64,000 nucleotides of DNA, from the NCBI GenBank assembly GCA_034440635.1, contig JAOTON010001032.1, positions 124,001-188,000 of the forward strand, given 5' to 3'. Below, piece after piece: positions 40,340-52,751 of the stretch. The notes under the pieces were generated by a model. It saw only the letters and a list, made by a program, of their open reading frames with translations, made no database searches and was not told the DNA's origin. Every line of letters starts with the position of its first letter. Within the stretch, counting starts at the first letter, position 1. This stretch comes from Lepas anatifera. Taxonomy: Eukaryota; Arthropoda; Thecostraca; Lepadidae. A program made the translations under genes and the position numbers.

Positions 40340-41672
40340 ACGTTGGCTTTGTACAAGAGGTATTGACGGGGCGGGGCGCGGAATGGGTACTATGCAGCGG
40401 AATGGAACGCGACGGGATGCAACGAATCTTTCCAAGCTGCGCTCCCAACGCGACGGAAAGGTTTTTCTGGGGCAATATTTTAGGGAAGCGCCATCGAACT
40501 TTTGGCAGGGCGACGTGACCAATTTAGGGGCACTGAGGGACGATGGGGAAGTAACCCCATGTTCCCCTGAATCCACCGAAGTTCTGAGAGGCCGATTTTT
40601 AGTGTCCATGAGCCCTGGCATCAGTTTTTTAACGATGCTCCATGACGAAATCGGTTTGTCGTATCTTTTCGAACACAGTTTGACGAATGAGACGCTAAAT
40701 AAGGCCCGTGCATAACCCAGGATTCACAGAAATCCCGCATAGAGCCATACATTTGGTCCGCATACTCATTTGAACCTGATAAAGTCTGAGCAGTCGGCGA
40801 AGATTTCTGCAGAAAGGCGCTGCGAAGACATGTGCCGAGATTGTCTCCTATCAGAAAATCCAGGCAGATCCAAGCACAGACTCTGGTGGATGTTAATGAG
40901 CCCTTAGTATAAGAGCAGGCTTCATTTGAGACACACCCATGTAAAAAAGCCGAAGGGAATGGATTTCGGTTTGTGTCCAAAGACCAGAAAATACAAGCTT
41001 TGTTTCAGACTTGGGTAATAGCTGAGAGATTACACATTCAAGCCTTATACTGTTCGGCCCAATAATTTGAAAGTTCCTAAAACAAAAGCCTGTGATTCCA
41101 CAACCCCATGTGCAGAGGTGTTCAAGGCACAGAACAGTTTTCGAACACAGAGTCTGAGGTCGAAAAAAATCAGCCAACTCCCCAACAATATTGGTGACTA
41201 AAATATATTTTATCAGTGACAAAATAGGCAAAATTATGCTCACCAGCGTAAGAAGTTGACACTCATTCGGTCAGTACGTTCTTTATGATTTAGAAGCAGT
41301 TGGGAGGTCTGGCAAATAGTTCCGTTTCGAGGCCAAACTTGAACAGGTTTTGGTCCGACAAGTTTGGTTTCAAATTCCGTTGGCGACACCTTTTTCAACC
41401 TCTTCGTAGGGTGTTGAAACAGTCAAAAGCAGATTTTGACACATCAGTTCCAACCGCCTATTAAAGAGAGTAAACACTGGGCAAGTGGTAAGACTGCCGA
41501 CCCCGAAAAAGATGCGGATGAAAGTTGCTGATTCTGGCTTCACGTTTCTGCTGTCTTGGATTTGTAAATGTCTTTCGTGATGCCTTTAATTCCAGGATCC
41601 TATGTTTCCATGTACCTGTACCTCGTTATATCTTCAAGCCCAGTTCCAGCCCTTTTTAACCTTCTTATATAC

Positions 41673-41709
<37 letters not shown>

Positions 41710-41782
41710 CTTCATTTATTGATTTATCTATTTAGCTATTCACTCAATTTTACATTATTTGATCATCCTAATGAACTGGCCG
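40340..41782. other. no gene recognised
   Basis: There are several 100-120-codon frames on both strands but none with a domain, splice context or codon bias I trust. A (TA)n repeat lies at 41677-41704. It may be remnants of a larger transposon. Confidence 0.4.
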
Positions 41783-42135
41783 CCCCGGCAGCTCAGTTGG
41801 TAGAGCGTTGGGCTCCTGCCCGCTGCTCAAAAACATGCAGTGGCAGTGCATGTCCAGGCTTGGGATCGGTTCTCCTGAGAACGATCCGGCGCTCAATATT
41901 TACCCGACGTAGGTCAGCTGGCCACTTACTGGTGAGAGGGTGACCTGAGCGGGCCGGCCGTCCCTGTGCTTTGTGGTACGTTAAACTTTGGCTTCTAAGT
42001 CAACCATTCATTGCGGGAGTCGCTCGTTCGGGTGGTGGGGTCGGGGTTTCCGTGACAAGTCCCTTGATGACTTTAGCGAGACTGCGACTCAAAAACCAAA
42101 ATGGGATCAACTTGGACAAAATTCATAAAAAACTT
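41783..42135 (+). repeat. tRNA-derived SINE, family 2, second copy
   Basis: GGCAGCTCAGTTGGTAGAGCG heads a unit matching 2673-3027 to its end (cttggacaaaattcataaaa). Confidence 0.78.
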
Positions 42136-43140
42136 TGGTTGCAGCCAGTCACATAAAAATAAAACACTTAATACGTAAGATCAAACATCAGGCTGCGCCT
42201 CGGTTTATCCCGCTCAGGCAGAGAAGATGTTAGCAATGAAGGCTAACCAGACAGTTGGATTAGCAGGCGAGTATGATCCGCAATGGTCAAGCAGTTAATA
42301 GCTGGTGTCACGCCCAAAGACCCCATAGCCAAACTAGACCATCATGTATTTGCTGCGAACGCATGCGGTGGTTTTTCAAGCCCCGTTGTAAATGACATAA
42401 AGTAATGAAAACTATGGAAGGAGGCGGCAAGGATAAGGATGAATGAGAGTAGAGGAAGGTGGGATATTACCTGGAGGGGTCGCTGCTGCCCAAGGCGCAT
42501 GGGCTCACTGCCTCCAGGTAGTTTAAGAATGAGGAAGAGGATAAATATAATAATTGTCGGCAGTTGCTCACCCCCCCCACACACACACACACATGAATTG
42601 AAAACACAAAACAAACTGAAGATAAAGAAGGCAAGGGGTGGGCTTAAACCCCTAGTCCCCTCCCTTATCGACCTGTAATCAACTGAATGAGATCTTCCTT
42701 AGTGGATTGCAAGGGATCTCCCATAACAAATGTCACGATGAGGTCACAGGAGGCATAAGGGATATCTATTTGAGCAAGAAACATAATGAAATCACGCTGA
42801 AAGCGCGTCCCCGCATCAGAGTTCTTGTCATATGACTGAGTCATGTGTTCGTCACCTCTTCATCTTTTGAAAAGGGCAACACATGTGTTTTCGTGTTTAT
42901 TTCTGTCAAATCAGAAATAAATGCAAGGCTACTTAATAGGACCTGCTGTATTATTTGTTTTGCGAAGAAGAGCTTCATGATTCGCAAATACTTGCCGACC
43001 TGAAACAAACACTGACGAAGTTCACATGTTTCTCTATCGAGTAGAGTTCAGATTTAACTGGAACACCTGGGGCGTGTTTCAGTGTTTGCAAAAGCTGCAC
43101 AGACTCAGATTCACACCTCCCTCTCCCTCCATCCACCCCT
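42136..43140. other. no gene recognised; upstream of promoter
   Basis: Short open frames only, plus a (CA)n run at about 42575-42594. Confidence 0.4.
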
Positions 43141-43143
43141 TCC

Positions 43144-43230
43144 GTCACGTGACGCGTCACGCTATGGACTCCATCCAGTCGCCGCCCCCGCTTCAGGTAT
43201 AAAAAGGGCGCCCATGAACACGGAAAGCAT
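43144..43230 (+). promoter_or_regulatory. TATA promoter with CACGTG E-box
   Basis: The palindrome GTCACGTGAC at 43144-43153 is a strong bHLH-type E-box. TATAAAAAG at 43198-43206 is followed ~30 bases later by a plausible start around GCATAAAC (43228-43233). A noncoding exon with a good donor (gtacag|GTAATG, 43282) follows directly, which supports a real promoter for the lectin-like gene downstream. Confidence 0.65.
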
Positions 43231-43281
43231 AAACTTTGTGGCTATAGCTTGAAGAACTTCACTGCTGCTGCCCGCGTACAG
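43230..43281 (+). other. candidate 5' UTR exon of lectin-like gene
   Basis: It runs from the predicted start after the TATA box to CGCGTACAG|GTAATG. It has no ATG of its own, which is consistent with a leader exon spliced to the signal-peptide exon at 44533. Confidence 0.5.
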
Positions 43282-43710
43282 GTAATGCATTTCTAGACTC
43301 GCCATAATCATTGGTCTGCTTTATATACCTTAGCAAATAGTCCCTGTTGTAAGAGCGTAAGGGTTGTATATAGAGTGGTAGAACTACGCACACACTTTGA
43401 ATGATACAACTTTGTACATAGCATGCCTTGGATATAATTGGTGAACAAGACGCGAAATCCAGTAGCTGATTCTGTTTATTTCAGGACATTCTGGGAGTTG
43501 CTACTGGTTAGGAGCTAGGCCGAGATATACATACACCCTCTCCTGTTAAGTGGCAGGTCAGACCCAATCCGATCACGTACAAAAACACTGACTGAATCAT
43601 CCTAGCTTGAAGGAAGCGCTGTCAACCCTTGCAACGTAGTCGGCGCGATGGTATCCCCGGACGGGAATAGGACAAGGGCAGTACCTATAACCGAGTGGAG
43701 ATAATAATAT

Positions 43711-43887
43711 AATAATTGTTGGGGTTTAACGACGCACCAACTGCCAGGGTCATACGGCGTCGCCAGCTTTCACCCTGTTGGAAGGGATTTTGGGGATCAG
43801 ATTGACTTATTCAGAGGCTCCGCCGGGACTTGAACCCGGGACCGGTGGCTTAGAAGACAAGAGTGCTATCCACTAAGCCACCTCATC
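43711..43887 (-). repeat. tRNA-derived SINE, family 1
   Basis: The minus-strand head GAGGTGGCTTAGTGGATAGC and B box GGGTTCAAGTCCCGGC are followed by the shared tail down to gtcgttaaacccc. Confidence 0.75.
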
Positions 43888-44546
43888 CTAATAATCAGTT
43901 TATTGATCAGTATTTGGGATTTTACTAGGAACCATAGAAAGAAAACATCACTATTCGGGCTTCCAGGTGTAGGGGAAGATACAGAGGGCAAAAAGCTGCT
44001 TGCCTCAACCTCTCGATTTTCACCCCGTTTCTAAAGCATCACTTTTCCACGATTTTGGATCCGGTTTCACCTCCCCCTCTTCGTTCAAAACCATCGAACC
44101 ACATCCGCACAGGCAGTGTACAGGCACACATTTGAAGAAAGACAAAGATGATCTTATTTTTCTCTATCGGAAATGTGTGTTTCTGTTTTGCAACATAAAT
44201 CTAGCTAGGGGTAATAAACCCCCTCCATGAAGGGCGCAATGAACCCTGTAGGGCGGTAACTGGTCATAACAGGAGCACCGCAGGAAGTATCGCGGACGAA
44301 AGCGACACCGGTACCTACAACAGGGAGTTCCAAAGGGTTGTGGACCAACGCCAGAGCTGGGGGGACCTTGTCAGAAATCGTATAATAACGCTTGTATGCA
44401 ACACAAAATGCTTTGAAGATTATTTTGTTAAGAATATGCCAGAAACAGGCTTTGCTTTATTTGTAAAAAGTGGATTGTGGAAGAGTATAGGTGGCATTGC
44501 ACGTTTTTTTTGGACAGACCGACCATTTGCAGGACCTCGCACGAGA

Positions 44547-44614
44547 ATGAGGCTGCGTACCAGCTTCGTGATGCTGTTTGTGCCCTGCATCATTGGACTT
44601 CTGCTGTATAGCAG
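44547..44614 (+). CDS. lectin-like gene, signal-peptide exon
   Basis: The exon is 44533-44614 with acceptor gaccatttgcag. The start codon at 44547 gives MRLRTSFVMLFVPCIIGLLL followed by YS and a split Arg codon: a basic N-terminus, a hydrophobic core and a small residue, i.e. a typical secretory signal. The donor is TATAGCAG|GTAGAT, phase 2. It joins in phase to the acceptor at 49642 (or 49624). The ATG context (cgagaATGA) is acceptable. Confidence 0.65.
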
Positions 44615-45074
44615 GTAGATTCCCTGTGGTCTTGAGCTATTGTGATCAGCATTTCACAGAAATACCATGCCTTTGGCCCGCTTTGTTCTTGATTGTTTTT
44701 AGCCATTTCTTATTTGGTCATCTGTAAGAAATGCAATCTCTGATTTTCTCTGAATCTGGTTTGCGATATCTTACATATTGTGCACTTAGGCTTGATTTCA
44801 GCCTTCAAACTGCGTCGAAATACCTATAAAGACTTCCCTGTCTGTTTAAAAAAATATTTACACATATTCGAGGCGAGAAAGTGTGGCATGGAGGCTGCGG
44901 AAAGAGCTTCTATCGAATTAACGTCAACTACTTCCCATCAGCGATGCGGAGTCCGGTCCAAGGCGAAGCCCAGCACGGCACGGCGCACAATTGCCACACC
45001 ATCTCGGGTGAGTTGTGCACCCAGTCTGCTCGACAAGTATCAAGTATTGGATTGTTTGTTTGTTTTAAGGTTCC

Positions 45075-45076
45075 TG

Positions 45077-45128
<52 letters not shown>

Positions 45129-45138
45129 TGTGTGTGTG
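45075..45138. repeat. (GTGC)n microsatellite
   Basis: About 16 units of gtgc/tgcg, ending in gtgtgtgt. Confidence 0.97.
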
Positions 45139-46437
45139 CTTTTCTTGATCGGAGCAGTTATTACAGAGGTAGGAGTGGGAAGCTTACTTTGATGCTCATT
45201 GGAATATGATAAAAGGAAATAAACCAGAAGGCACAGTCCTTCTTCAAACTATCTTGTCATTACGAGGCCAGTTATGCGTACGTTTTTTCCGGTACAAAAA
45301 AACGGTTTTTGGTTTTTAACAACTGGTTTTTAACAACCTAATCCCAGGCAAAGCTCATCAAACATATCGTATGTGTAACACATAGAAACCAGCTTGTGAT
45401 GACAATTCAGTTCAAACTATATGAAAACTCGCAATCAATGAAGTGCAACCGAGTTACACAATATCGTTGGCGTGTTGTCATAAGTCGAAAACCAAAACAT
45501 GTTATTGAAGGCAAGTCTAGGAGTTATGGCATTGCTGAGCATCTTTCATGATCTGGGACGTATCGCTGGGCTAATGAAGTGTAGCCGTCGTGCCCTGACA
45601 GACTTGGGCTATAATCAATCAACCAATCAATCAATTTTTCATTTCATTTTCCATATAGACAGGTAAAGAGAAGCAAAGGAGAAGAACAGCAGATAAGAAA
45701 CATTAGAAAGGCAGCAATAGTCATCCAGTAATGTACAAGTGAGGTCGGTGAGTATGTTATGAGATCCCGACAAATAATCACAATGCTGGTCAGCAGAAAC
45801 AACACGAAAAACAAAAAAACACCGCAGAAAAGCAAAAAGAAGAAGAAGAAACAATACAAAACAAGGTGAGCGGCCAGATAATCCAAAACACGCCTAACAA
45901 AAAGAACAAAATGACAAAAAACTGAACAAAATGACAAAAAAACTAACAAATTATAATTCTAAGTTAGTTTGAAGTCATGGGCCCACATATGTTGTTTACG
46001 TTAGTCACAATGATTGTGTCACAATAATGATTGTCGGAGAACAAGCTGCTGTACTTGCACGAGCCGCTGGTGACCGAGAGCTACAATAGAACTGGCTTAA
46101 CGGACAAGGTACGGTTTGATCAGCAGTCCTAGCCGTGGACACGGAGGCCATTTTGGGCAACTGATACGACAGCTCCATCACTTGAAGACCAAACTTAAGC
46201 GACTGAAGAGGTGAGAACAAAGTCAGATCTGTTGTCGATGGAGGTTCCTTTGCTAATAAAACTAAGGAATTGGCTCTAACGATGGGAGTGTTAACACATA
46301 TCATCTCTGCATGTAAAAGTTACGCTTAGATGGTGTTCCAGAGGTCTAAGCCTTTTATGGGCCTCCAAAACGTGTCAAAAATACAATATGCCCAGAGCCA
46401 AAGCGTTATTCATACAAAGTGTACTGATAATATACAC

Positions 46438-46486
<49 letters not shown>
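46438..46486. repeat. (TA)n microsatellite
   Basis: A pure run of about 24 TA units followed by gtatgtatgt. Confidence 0.97.
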
Positions 46487-46495
<9 letters not shown>

Positions 46496-47128
46496 CTATG
46501 TGGAGCAATTTTCCAAAGCTGCAAAAATATAACAGACAATACTGATCAGTGCTAGAGGTACACAGACCTACTTGGCATAAGAACGTTCCAGCAGAGAATC
46601 TGCCGAAAAAAGTATATGCATATCTAGGCAAGTTATCATCAAGTAAGCGGAGATCGCTGAAAATAATTGCATGTTTACATTTGTCCAATCATTTGTTAGT
46701 TAACATGCAATAATAATGGTGCAAACATGCAACAATTTTCAACGGTCTCCGCTTACACGAAACTATAAGACAGGCAGGAAGCAAAATTTCAGGGATGGAC
46801 CGGGGTGTTTTGGAACCGCCAGGAGTCTGTGTGAAGGCGCCGAGTTCTCAACCGGTTCCGGAGGATGAGGGTGGGGGGGGTGTACTTACCACCTTCACCT
46901 CCCTCGATCCACATGTGCAATCGACAGCAAATGAGCTTTCACATTGCAATGTTTATCAGCGAAATTCAGTAAATTTATCGTTATCGTTACAACCTCAACG
47001 ATAAAAATTGTGCCAGCTTAAAAGCTCCCTTACACCTGATTCTTATGGAAAATGTCCGGCTACTGCGTCAAATAAATCACTTGAAGAATAGTCTGCAATG
47101 CTGGCTTGTCATCCTTGAGCTGACTTAA

Positions 47129-49243
47129 CCCGCGCCCCACCGGAGGTCCGGCGCCACCTTCGCCCAACCGGGGGCCATTGATGGACCCCCTCTAACTCCG
47201 AAAGTATGTGGTTTAGCGCAAATCTGCACGGTGCATTAGAAAGCTCGCGTGAATTCAGTAAGAAATTACCTCACATGTTTACGCGCTCAGGTCAATGGTT
47301 TGACCTCCAGAGGTCAAGTTAGGTCACAATAGGCTATTTTCACTCAAATATGCAATGCTTAAGAAAACTGATCATAACTCATATGCCATTAGAGCTATTG
47401 AGATCTGGTAAACTACTGGATAGGAAAATGCCAGACCTTTCTCCGTTATGTGGGCCGTAATGACCTCCCGCCAGTGGTTTAACCTCCAGAGGTCACCTCG
47501 TGACCTCACATGGCCTGAGGTCATCTCATATCAGGAAGTGACCTTGCCGGGAGAACTTTGCTTATAGCGGCACGTTAATATAAATATTTCAAATGAAAAT
47601 GTGGTACCACTTTAATCAGCAGGACTCACTCTATAACATATCGGCGACTCCAACGTGAAATCCAAAAATTTACCTTGTTTTCCAATAAATAACGTATATC
47701 GGACGGGCGCATGGCTGCCGGCCGGGCACTAACCAGCAGAAGCGGGCGAAGCGGGCGGAAGATGGCGGATGAACACCAACTAGAGATGCAATATTTAAAG
47801 CCGGTGAAAGTCTAATGGGGGAGAAAAGTGGGGGAAGGCTAGAGAATCGGGACAGGCGGCGAGCGAAGCTCGCAGACATGCGAGCGAAGCGAGCATCAGG
47901 TGAGTTCCTGGGGAGGCCGCGGCATTCGCCGGCGATGCCGCTGCCGACGCAGGCGATAGTTAGCACCGCAGGTTAGGCCGCCGGAGGCCGGCTCGCTAAA
48001 TCGAGGTTAGGTTAGGTTTGGTTAGGTTAGGTTAGGTTAGGTTAGGTTAGGTTAGGTTAGATTAGGTTAGATTAGGTTAGATTAGATTAGATTAGATTAG
48101 AATAGATTAGATTAGGTTAGGTCAGGTCAGGTTAGATTTAGGTTAGACTTTTCTTCCTCTGCCATTGCTAGATCTTCGCCGTCTATACATACCACACACA
48201 CTGAACGTGATCCGCCTATTTCAGACAGTTTGAGCGTATGAAAGTAGTACCGCAGCAGTTCGTAAAAATACGGCATTTGAAAGATATATCAGTAATTTTA
48301 GCATACACAATTGCAAAACAAATATTTTTGAACACTTTATTGTTTCTTATTATCGTATATAACGTTTTCTTCCCGAAAATGTTTACTTTTTAATATTCCC
48401 GGCTGCGCAGAAGACGTAAACAACGAAATCGTCATTCATTTCTACGCTTTGCTCAGCGCTGTTACCGTGAATATGCCGCGATTTCTCCGGGTAATTTAGT
48501 GCGTGTTTTCAAGGATTTGACACTGGTAAGTGTGCTAAATACTTAAAATATGTTCCACACTACCCTAAAAATGCATTAGAATGTCACCGTTTCTATAGCA
48601 AATTTTTCAGAGCGATGGCCGCCTTTAGCAAAGTGCTCCCCTTGCCGTATATCAAATAAAAGCTAGTGATGAGACACACACGATAGTGTTTGATTCAACG
48701 CTCCAGCTTGATTAGGACAAAAGTTATTGCCAAAATACTGTTTTACCCCTGATGACCTTGGATGACCATGGAGAGGTCAAAGGGAAAATATGACCCCTGG
48801 GATTTGTAAAAGGGTGTCCAAGGACGCTTCTCTGAGCAAGTCGAGCATTTGCAATCGTTTTTGTGGCTTTTAGATCATAAGACAGCTTTTTCCCATGCTT
48901 TTTCAATGGGAGAAGTCACCTCGTGACCTGACCTTAGGTCACGAAATCGAAAAATCCCGGATATACACCTTGTAGACCCTGGCGGGGCCATGAACTGTAG
49001 GAAGTTTCAAATCGATCGACAGAGAAACGTAGCTCTTATAGAACTCAAAAGTTGAAAAGAGGTGACCTTGGTTGACCTCGCCTGGTGACCTGACCTTACG
49101 CGACCCGGGGTAAAAAATTTCAGGGATGGTCTGAAAATGATGGGGTAAGAGATAAAGCCCTCAACCGCGGTCCTGCGTTTCGTCGTTTTTCTGCTATCCC
49201 GAAAAAACCTTAGGGGCATCGATGGCCCCCGGTGGGGCGAGGG
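47129..49243 (+). mobile_element. TTAA-flanked element, family U (2.1 kb), copy 1
   Basis: The left end CCCGCGCCCCACCGG and right end CCGGTGGGGCGAGGG are inverse of each other except one base, with TTAA on both sides (47125 and 49244). The interior is rich in gaggtca/tgacctc motifs like family T, but the ends differ. A ~450-bp block at 47690-48150, including TTAGG repeats, looks like a later insertion. No transposase is recognised. TTAA and CCC termini are piggyBac-like. Confidence 0.82.
48004..48149 (+). repeat. interstitial (TTAGG)n array
   Basis: About 10 perfect ggtta units at the left decay into attag/ggttag variants. TTAGG is the arthropod telomere unit. Confidence 0.93.
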
Positions 49244-49641
49244 TTAACATTGGGGAATTCGTAAACTCCCTGAGTGTTTATCCGGGATCTTGCGAACTCC
49301 CTGACTGCTAAGGCCAGGGATCTCGCGAACTCACTGGCTGGTCAGTGATTTCGCAAAATCTCCAAGGAGTTCGCGAAATCCCGGATTTTTATTTTGCTCG
49401 GACACTATCATGCCAAGTAGGCCTCTGTGTATGTACCTCCAGCAATCAATTAATCATTGTTCCTAAGCTGGCATTCGAACCCCGGTCTCCGGATTCCGAC
49501 CGGGCAGAAAATCCGAGACCTGGGTTCGAATATAATGCAATGGCCTGAAGACATGTACTGTAAGTAAGTGTATGCCTGTGCTCCCTTCCTTGATATGACA
49601 GCGTATTTGTATTACAACCGCAGGCGGCTTCGTCGGTGCAG

Positions 49642-50143
49642 AAAGGATGACGACAACGACAACGACAACGACAACAACAACAGCACAGAACTGACATGTC
49701 CCAGCGATTACATCCTGTGTGCCAATAACTGCTACCAACTAGTCAACCAGAGTGTCAACACCTACTCCGAAGCAAACCAGACCTGTGTCGATCTCGGTGC
49801 CGAGGTGGCATCCCCAACCACGCCCGACCAGGATGATTGCGTGGCCGATTTGCTACTGTCAAACGGCAACGTAGCGGCCGCGCTTGACATCAGGGACATA
49901 GGTTCTAATGGCACCTTTTTCGGCGCCGACGGTACAAACGTCACTCTTTCCAACCTCTGGGAAGAGGACTTTCCTGTATTGGACGACACTGGGCTGGCAT
50001 GTGTGGTAGCGATAAGGGATCTCACCACGGTGACATGGGTGAACACCTTCTGCGATGACTTAATCAGTACTATCGTTCGCGTTAGACCTTCACCTTCTTC
50101 CATCCCAGCGTTTCTCACCATCTGTGAGGTCGAACCTGAGTAA
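49642..50143 (+). CDS. secreted C-type-lectin-like protein, main exon
   Basis: The acceptor is cggtgcag (49641), or ccgcag at 49623; both enter phase 2 as the signal-peptide exon requires. After an Asp/Asn-rich spacer (KDDDNDNDNDNNNSTE) the protein has CPSDYILCANNCYQL, CVDLGAEVASPTTPDQDDC, NLWEEDFPVLDD, CVVAI, WVNTFCDD and a final ICEVEPE. The cysteine and Trp spacing fits a long-form CTLD. The central WIGL is replaced by LDIRD, and the EPN/QPD and WND calcium-site motifs are absent. A calcium-independent or non-sugar ligand is therefore likely. Four N-glycosylation sequons are visible (NQS, NQT, NGT, NVT). The predicted product is about 189 aa and secreted. The stop is TAA at 50141. Confidence 0.82.
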
Positions 50144-50235
50144 GGTCCCAAGCGTCATCACCATCCGTAAGATCGATCCTGAGTAAGGCCCCGGACGCTC
50201 TAACCATATGTAAGCCGGATTCTGAGTAAGATCAA
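50110..50235 (+). repeat. ~50-bp tandem repeat of the lectin exon end
   Basis: Three units follow the pattern accatctgtgaggtcgaacc then tgagtaaggtccc. The first contains the lectin C-terminus ICEVEPE and stop; the next two, after the stop, would encode similar IRKIDPE and ICKPDSE endings. Confidence 0.8.
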
Positions 50236-51142
50236 CTGGACGCAGTAATACCAGCATGGTGCGATTTTCATCAACCGTAGTAATGAACAATGGGATGTAT
50301 CTACTACATGCAAAAAATTGTACAATAGGCAAAATATGTGTTCTGGATTTTTTTGTACGGTATGCGATGAAGACATGCAAGGGCCAGTACTTGCCCGGGG
50401 CAGCCATCGTCCATCATTTCAGCTTAAAAAAACAGTGGTAACGTGGTGAGATTTTCTCCACATATTTTAACTTTCTCTATATTCTGCCTATGATTCTTGC
50501 GAAAATAGATAAACGAAGGAAATCGATTCCAATACCACCCCAAAAAATTCGGATCAGAACAGATCCGTTTTGATTGGGGGTCAAAAACCCCTCAATCAAA
50601 ACAGCTCAGAAGATGGTTCTTGTGGGTAGATGTGAGTTTTGGGAACTATGCCAAATGACTACTAGGCAGATTGGAGTCGCTGGCCACCGTCCAACTGCTT
50701 CAGGGGCTGGCGCACGTCAAAGGTCGGCTACTGTCCACCACTAGTCCGATTTGCACGCGCTTTCTTGGCCACGGCCAGGATTCTGTTTCTCGCGGTGCTA
50801 GGTAACAGTGTGTTTGTACGGCGCCTGGGCCGACTTTTTGGCGAGAGATTGTAGGATTGGGCTTACAATAATTTGGCGCTCAAAAACGATTGGAGTTGAG
50901 TTCAGAAGAAAGCAGCAGTCACTTATGCTGTAGTCCAATCGTGCAGTTTACCACCAAAAGTTAACCCTGACACAATGCATGCACGTTGCCACTTCGCGAC
51001 GACGAGACGGGACGAAGAGAGCACCGCCCGGCCGGGAAAACAGGTGGAAACCGGACAGATGTTAGCAACGTAGTGAGGATGTTTTAAGTGTACTGGTGGA
51101 GGGTATCGCAAACTGCCCACCGCAATTCTGAAATGATTGCGG

Positions 51143-51197
<55 letters not shown>

Positions 51198-51842
51198 CTG
51201 TTGTGTGCAGTGTTTGTGGTTTATCGTTGTCTAGACCTGGGTGATCGGTGCGACATCTGTCATGGATTTATGGAAACATTCGGTTTGGGTATGCAGTCAC
51301 AAATACATTTATCTGGTTGAGGGCATCGGTCTTGTTTTGACGCATGCGAGGCTGAACAAGGACTATAAAAATGTCACTTTCCACCCCCTCCCCCACCGAT
51401 GCGAGAATCGGCGCCCACCTGATTATTTTCGGCGCACCCCCTGGTCCAGATAGCACCCACGTCAGACCATGTGCATCCCGGCAGATCGGAAATCCTTGAT
51501 ACGCCTATTGTTTTAATTACCGGCTTCGCTGGGGTGCAGTTACTACGAAGCAGAGGCGTAGCCAAGGAGAGAGGGGAGGGCGGCTGGAACAGTCTCCAAC
51601 CCTCCTGAGGCCCCGAGTGGCCACGGCCCTCGCGAAGCGCGGCCCGTTAGCACTATACTCAGTGACCAGCGGTGGAACCTCATGTAAGGTAAGGCCCTCT
51701 TAAGCCTTCTGCAACACTCCATTCTGTGACGAGCAGGGCACTTTTTACCCATCAAAACCGTCTTTTACAGGCGGTCCTTTGAACCACTAGGGCTCCCGGG
51801 CCCTCTCTGGACAGTAGGATCTGCTCTGGTCAGCTAAACTCT
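50236..51842. other. no gene recognised
   Basis: (CT)n lies at 51146-51195. A ggcgcc-type dispersed repeat is at 51370-51470. A diverged relative of the hAT-type MITE (gaggcgtagccaaggag ... aagcgcggcc) spans 51552-51790. Confidence 0.5.
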
Positions 51843-52751
51843 TTAAAGGGAATGTGACACCTTCATAACGTGATTTTAACTGAGATAGCCAAGTTGTAAA
51901 GCAAGTCGGAAAACCCGGTACTCAATATATTACTTGTCTTGGAACTCGAGATTTCCGTAGAAAAAACTAAAACCTACCTGCAATGTACCCCTCATGTACC
52001 CGTAGCAGCAGGCCACAGTTGTCATGGCTGTTGGTGTGACGACATATGCTGACATCACGATGAGCATCAGTCAATCGAAGCCCTTGAAGCGTTTCAAGTA
52101 TGGTAGTGGTTGCCAGATCATGACATCATCCACAGGCAGATATTTCTTTCTTTTTCTACAGGAGCATTTTAGAAATCAAAATATTGAGCTTATTGTACAT
52201 TTTTCAGAGAAATCATTAGTGGTTTCATTATTTTCGGCTAAAAGTACGCCTAATTACACTAAACTCCAGGATTCGACCAAGGTGCCACAGTCCCTTTAAA
52301 GGGACTGTGGCACCTTAGTGGAGTCCAGGAATTCAGTGTAATTAGGGGCATTTTTAGCCGAAAATCATGAAAACGTCCATGATTTCTCTAAAAATGTACA
52401 ATGAGCTCAATATTTTTATTTTTAAAATGCTCCTCTAGGATGAAAAACAAACATCTGCCTGTGGATGACGTCATGATCTGGCAACTATTACCATATTCAA
52501 TAGGCTTCAAGGGCTTCAATTGGCTGATTACTCACCGTGGCGTCAGCGCTGTCGTCACACCAACAACTGACAGCTGTGGCCGCCTGGCTGGGGAACATTT
52601 GGGGTACATTTCAGGTAGGTTTTTAGCTTTTCTCCACGCAAATTTTGAGTTTCAAGACAAGTTATATATTGAGTACCGGATTTTCCGGCATGCTTTAAAA
52701 CTTGGCTATCTCAGTTAAAATCAAGTTACAAAGGTGCCACATTCCATTTAA
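51843..52751. mobile_element. head-to-head pair of family P elements sharing a TTAA
   Basis: Copy 1 (51843-52299) and an inverted copy 2 (52296-52751) meet at CCCTTTAAAGGG. The single TTAA at 52296-52299 is the boundary of both. Each has AGGGA(A/C)TGTG(G/A)CACC-type ends. The two ~450-bp copies are inverse complements and could form a ~900-bp hairpin. Confidence 0.92.

Larger units (their letters stand above)
44615..47124. other. intron of lectin-like gene; simple repeats
   Basis: (TGCG)n lies at 45075-45138 and (TA)n at 46438-46486. A stretch at 44881-45009 ends at a good donor but has no convincing acceptor in phase. Confidence 0.45.

Noticed and set aside
40383..40715. 110-codon plus-strand frame
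   Set aside because: No recognised domain, mixed composition and no splice or promoter context; possibly transposon remnant.
44881..45009. Possible extra exon of the lectin-like gene ending at TCGG|GTGAGT
   Set aside because: No acceptor gives a frame compatible with both neighbours; the direct join 44614 to 49642 is already in phase.
46330..46545. Tyr-Ile repeat frames over (TA)n (also at 2051, 41602)
   Set aside because: Simple-repeat translation.
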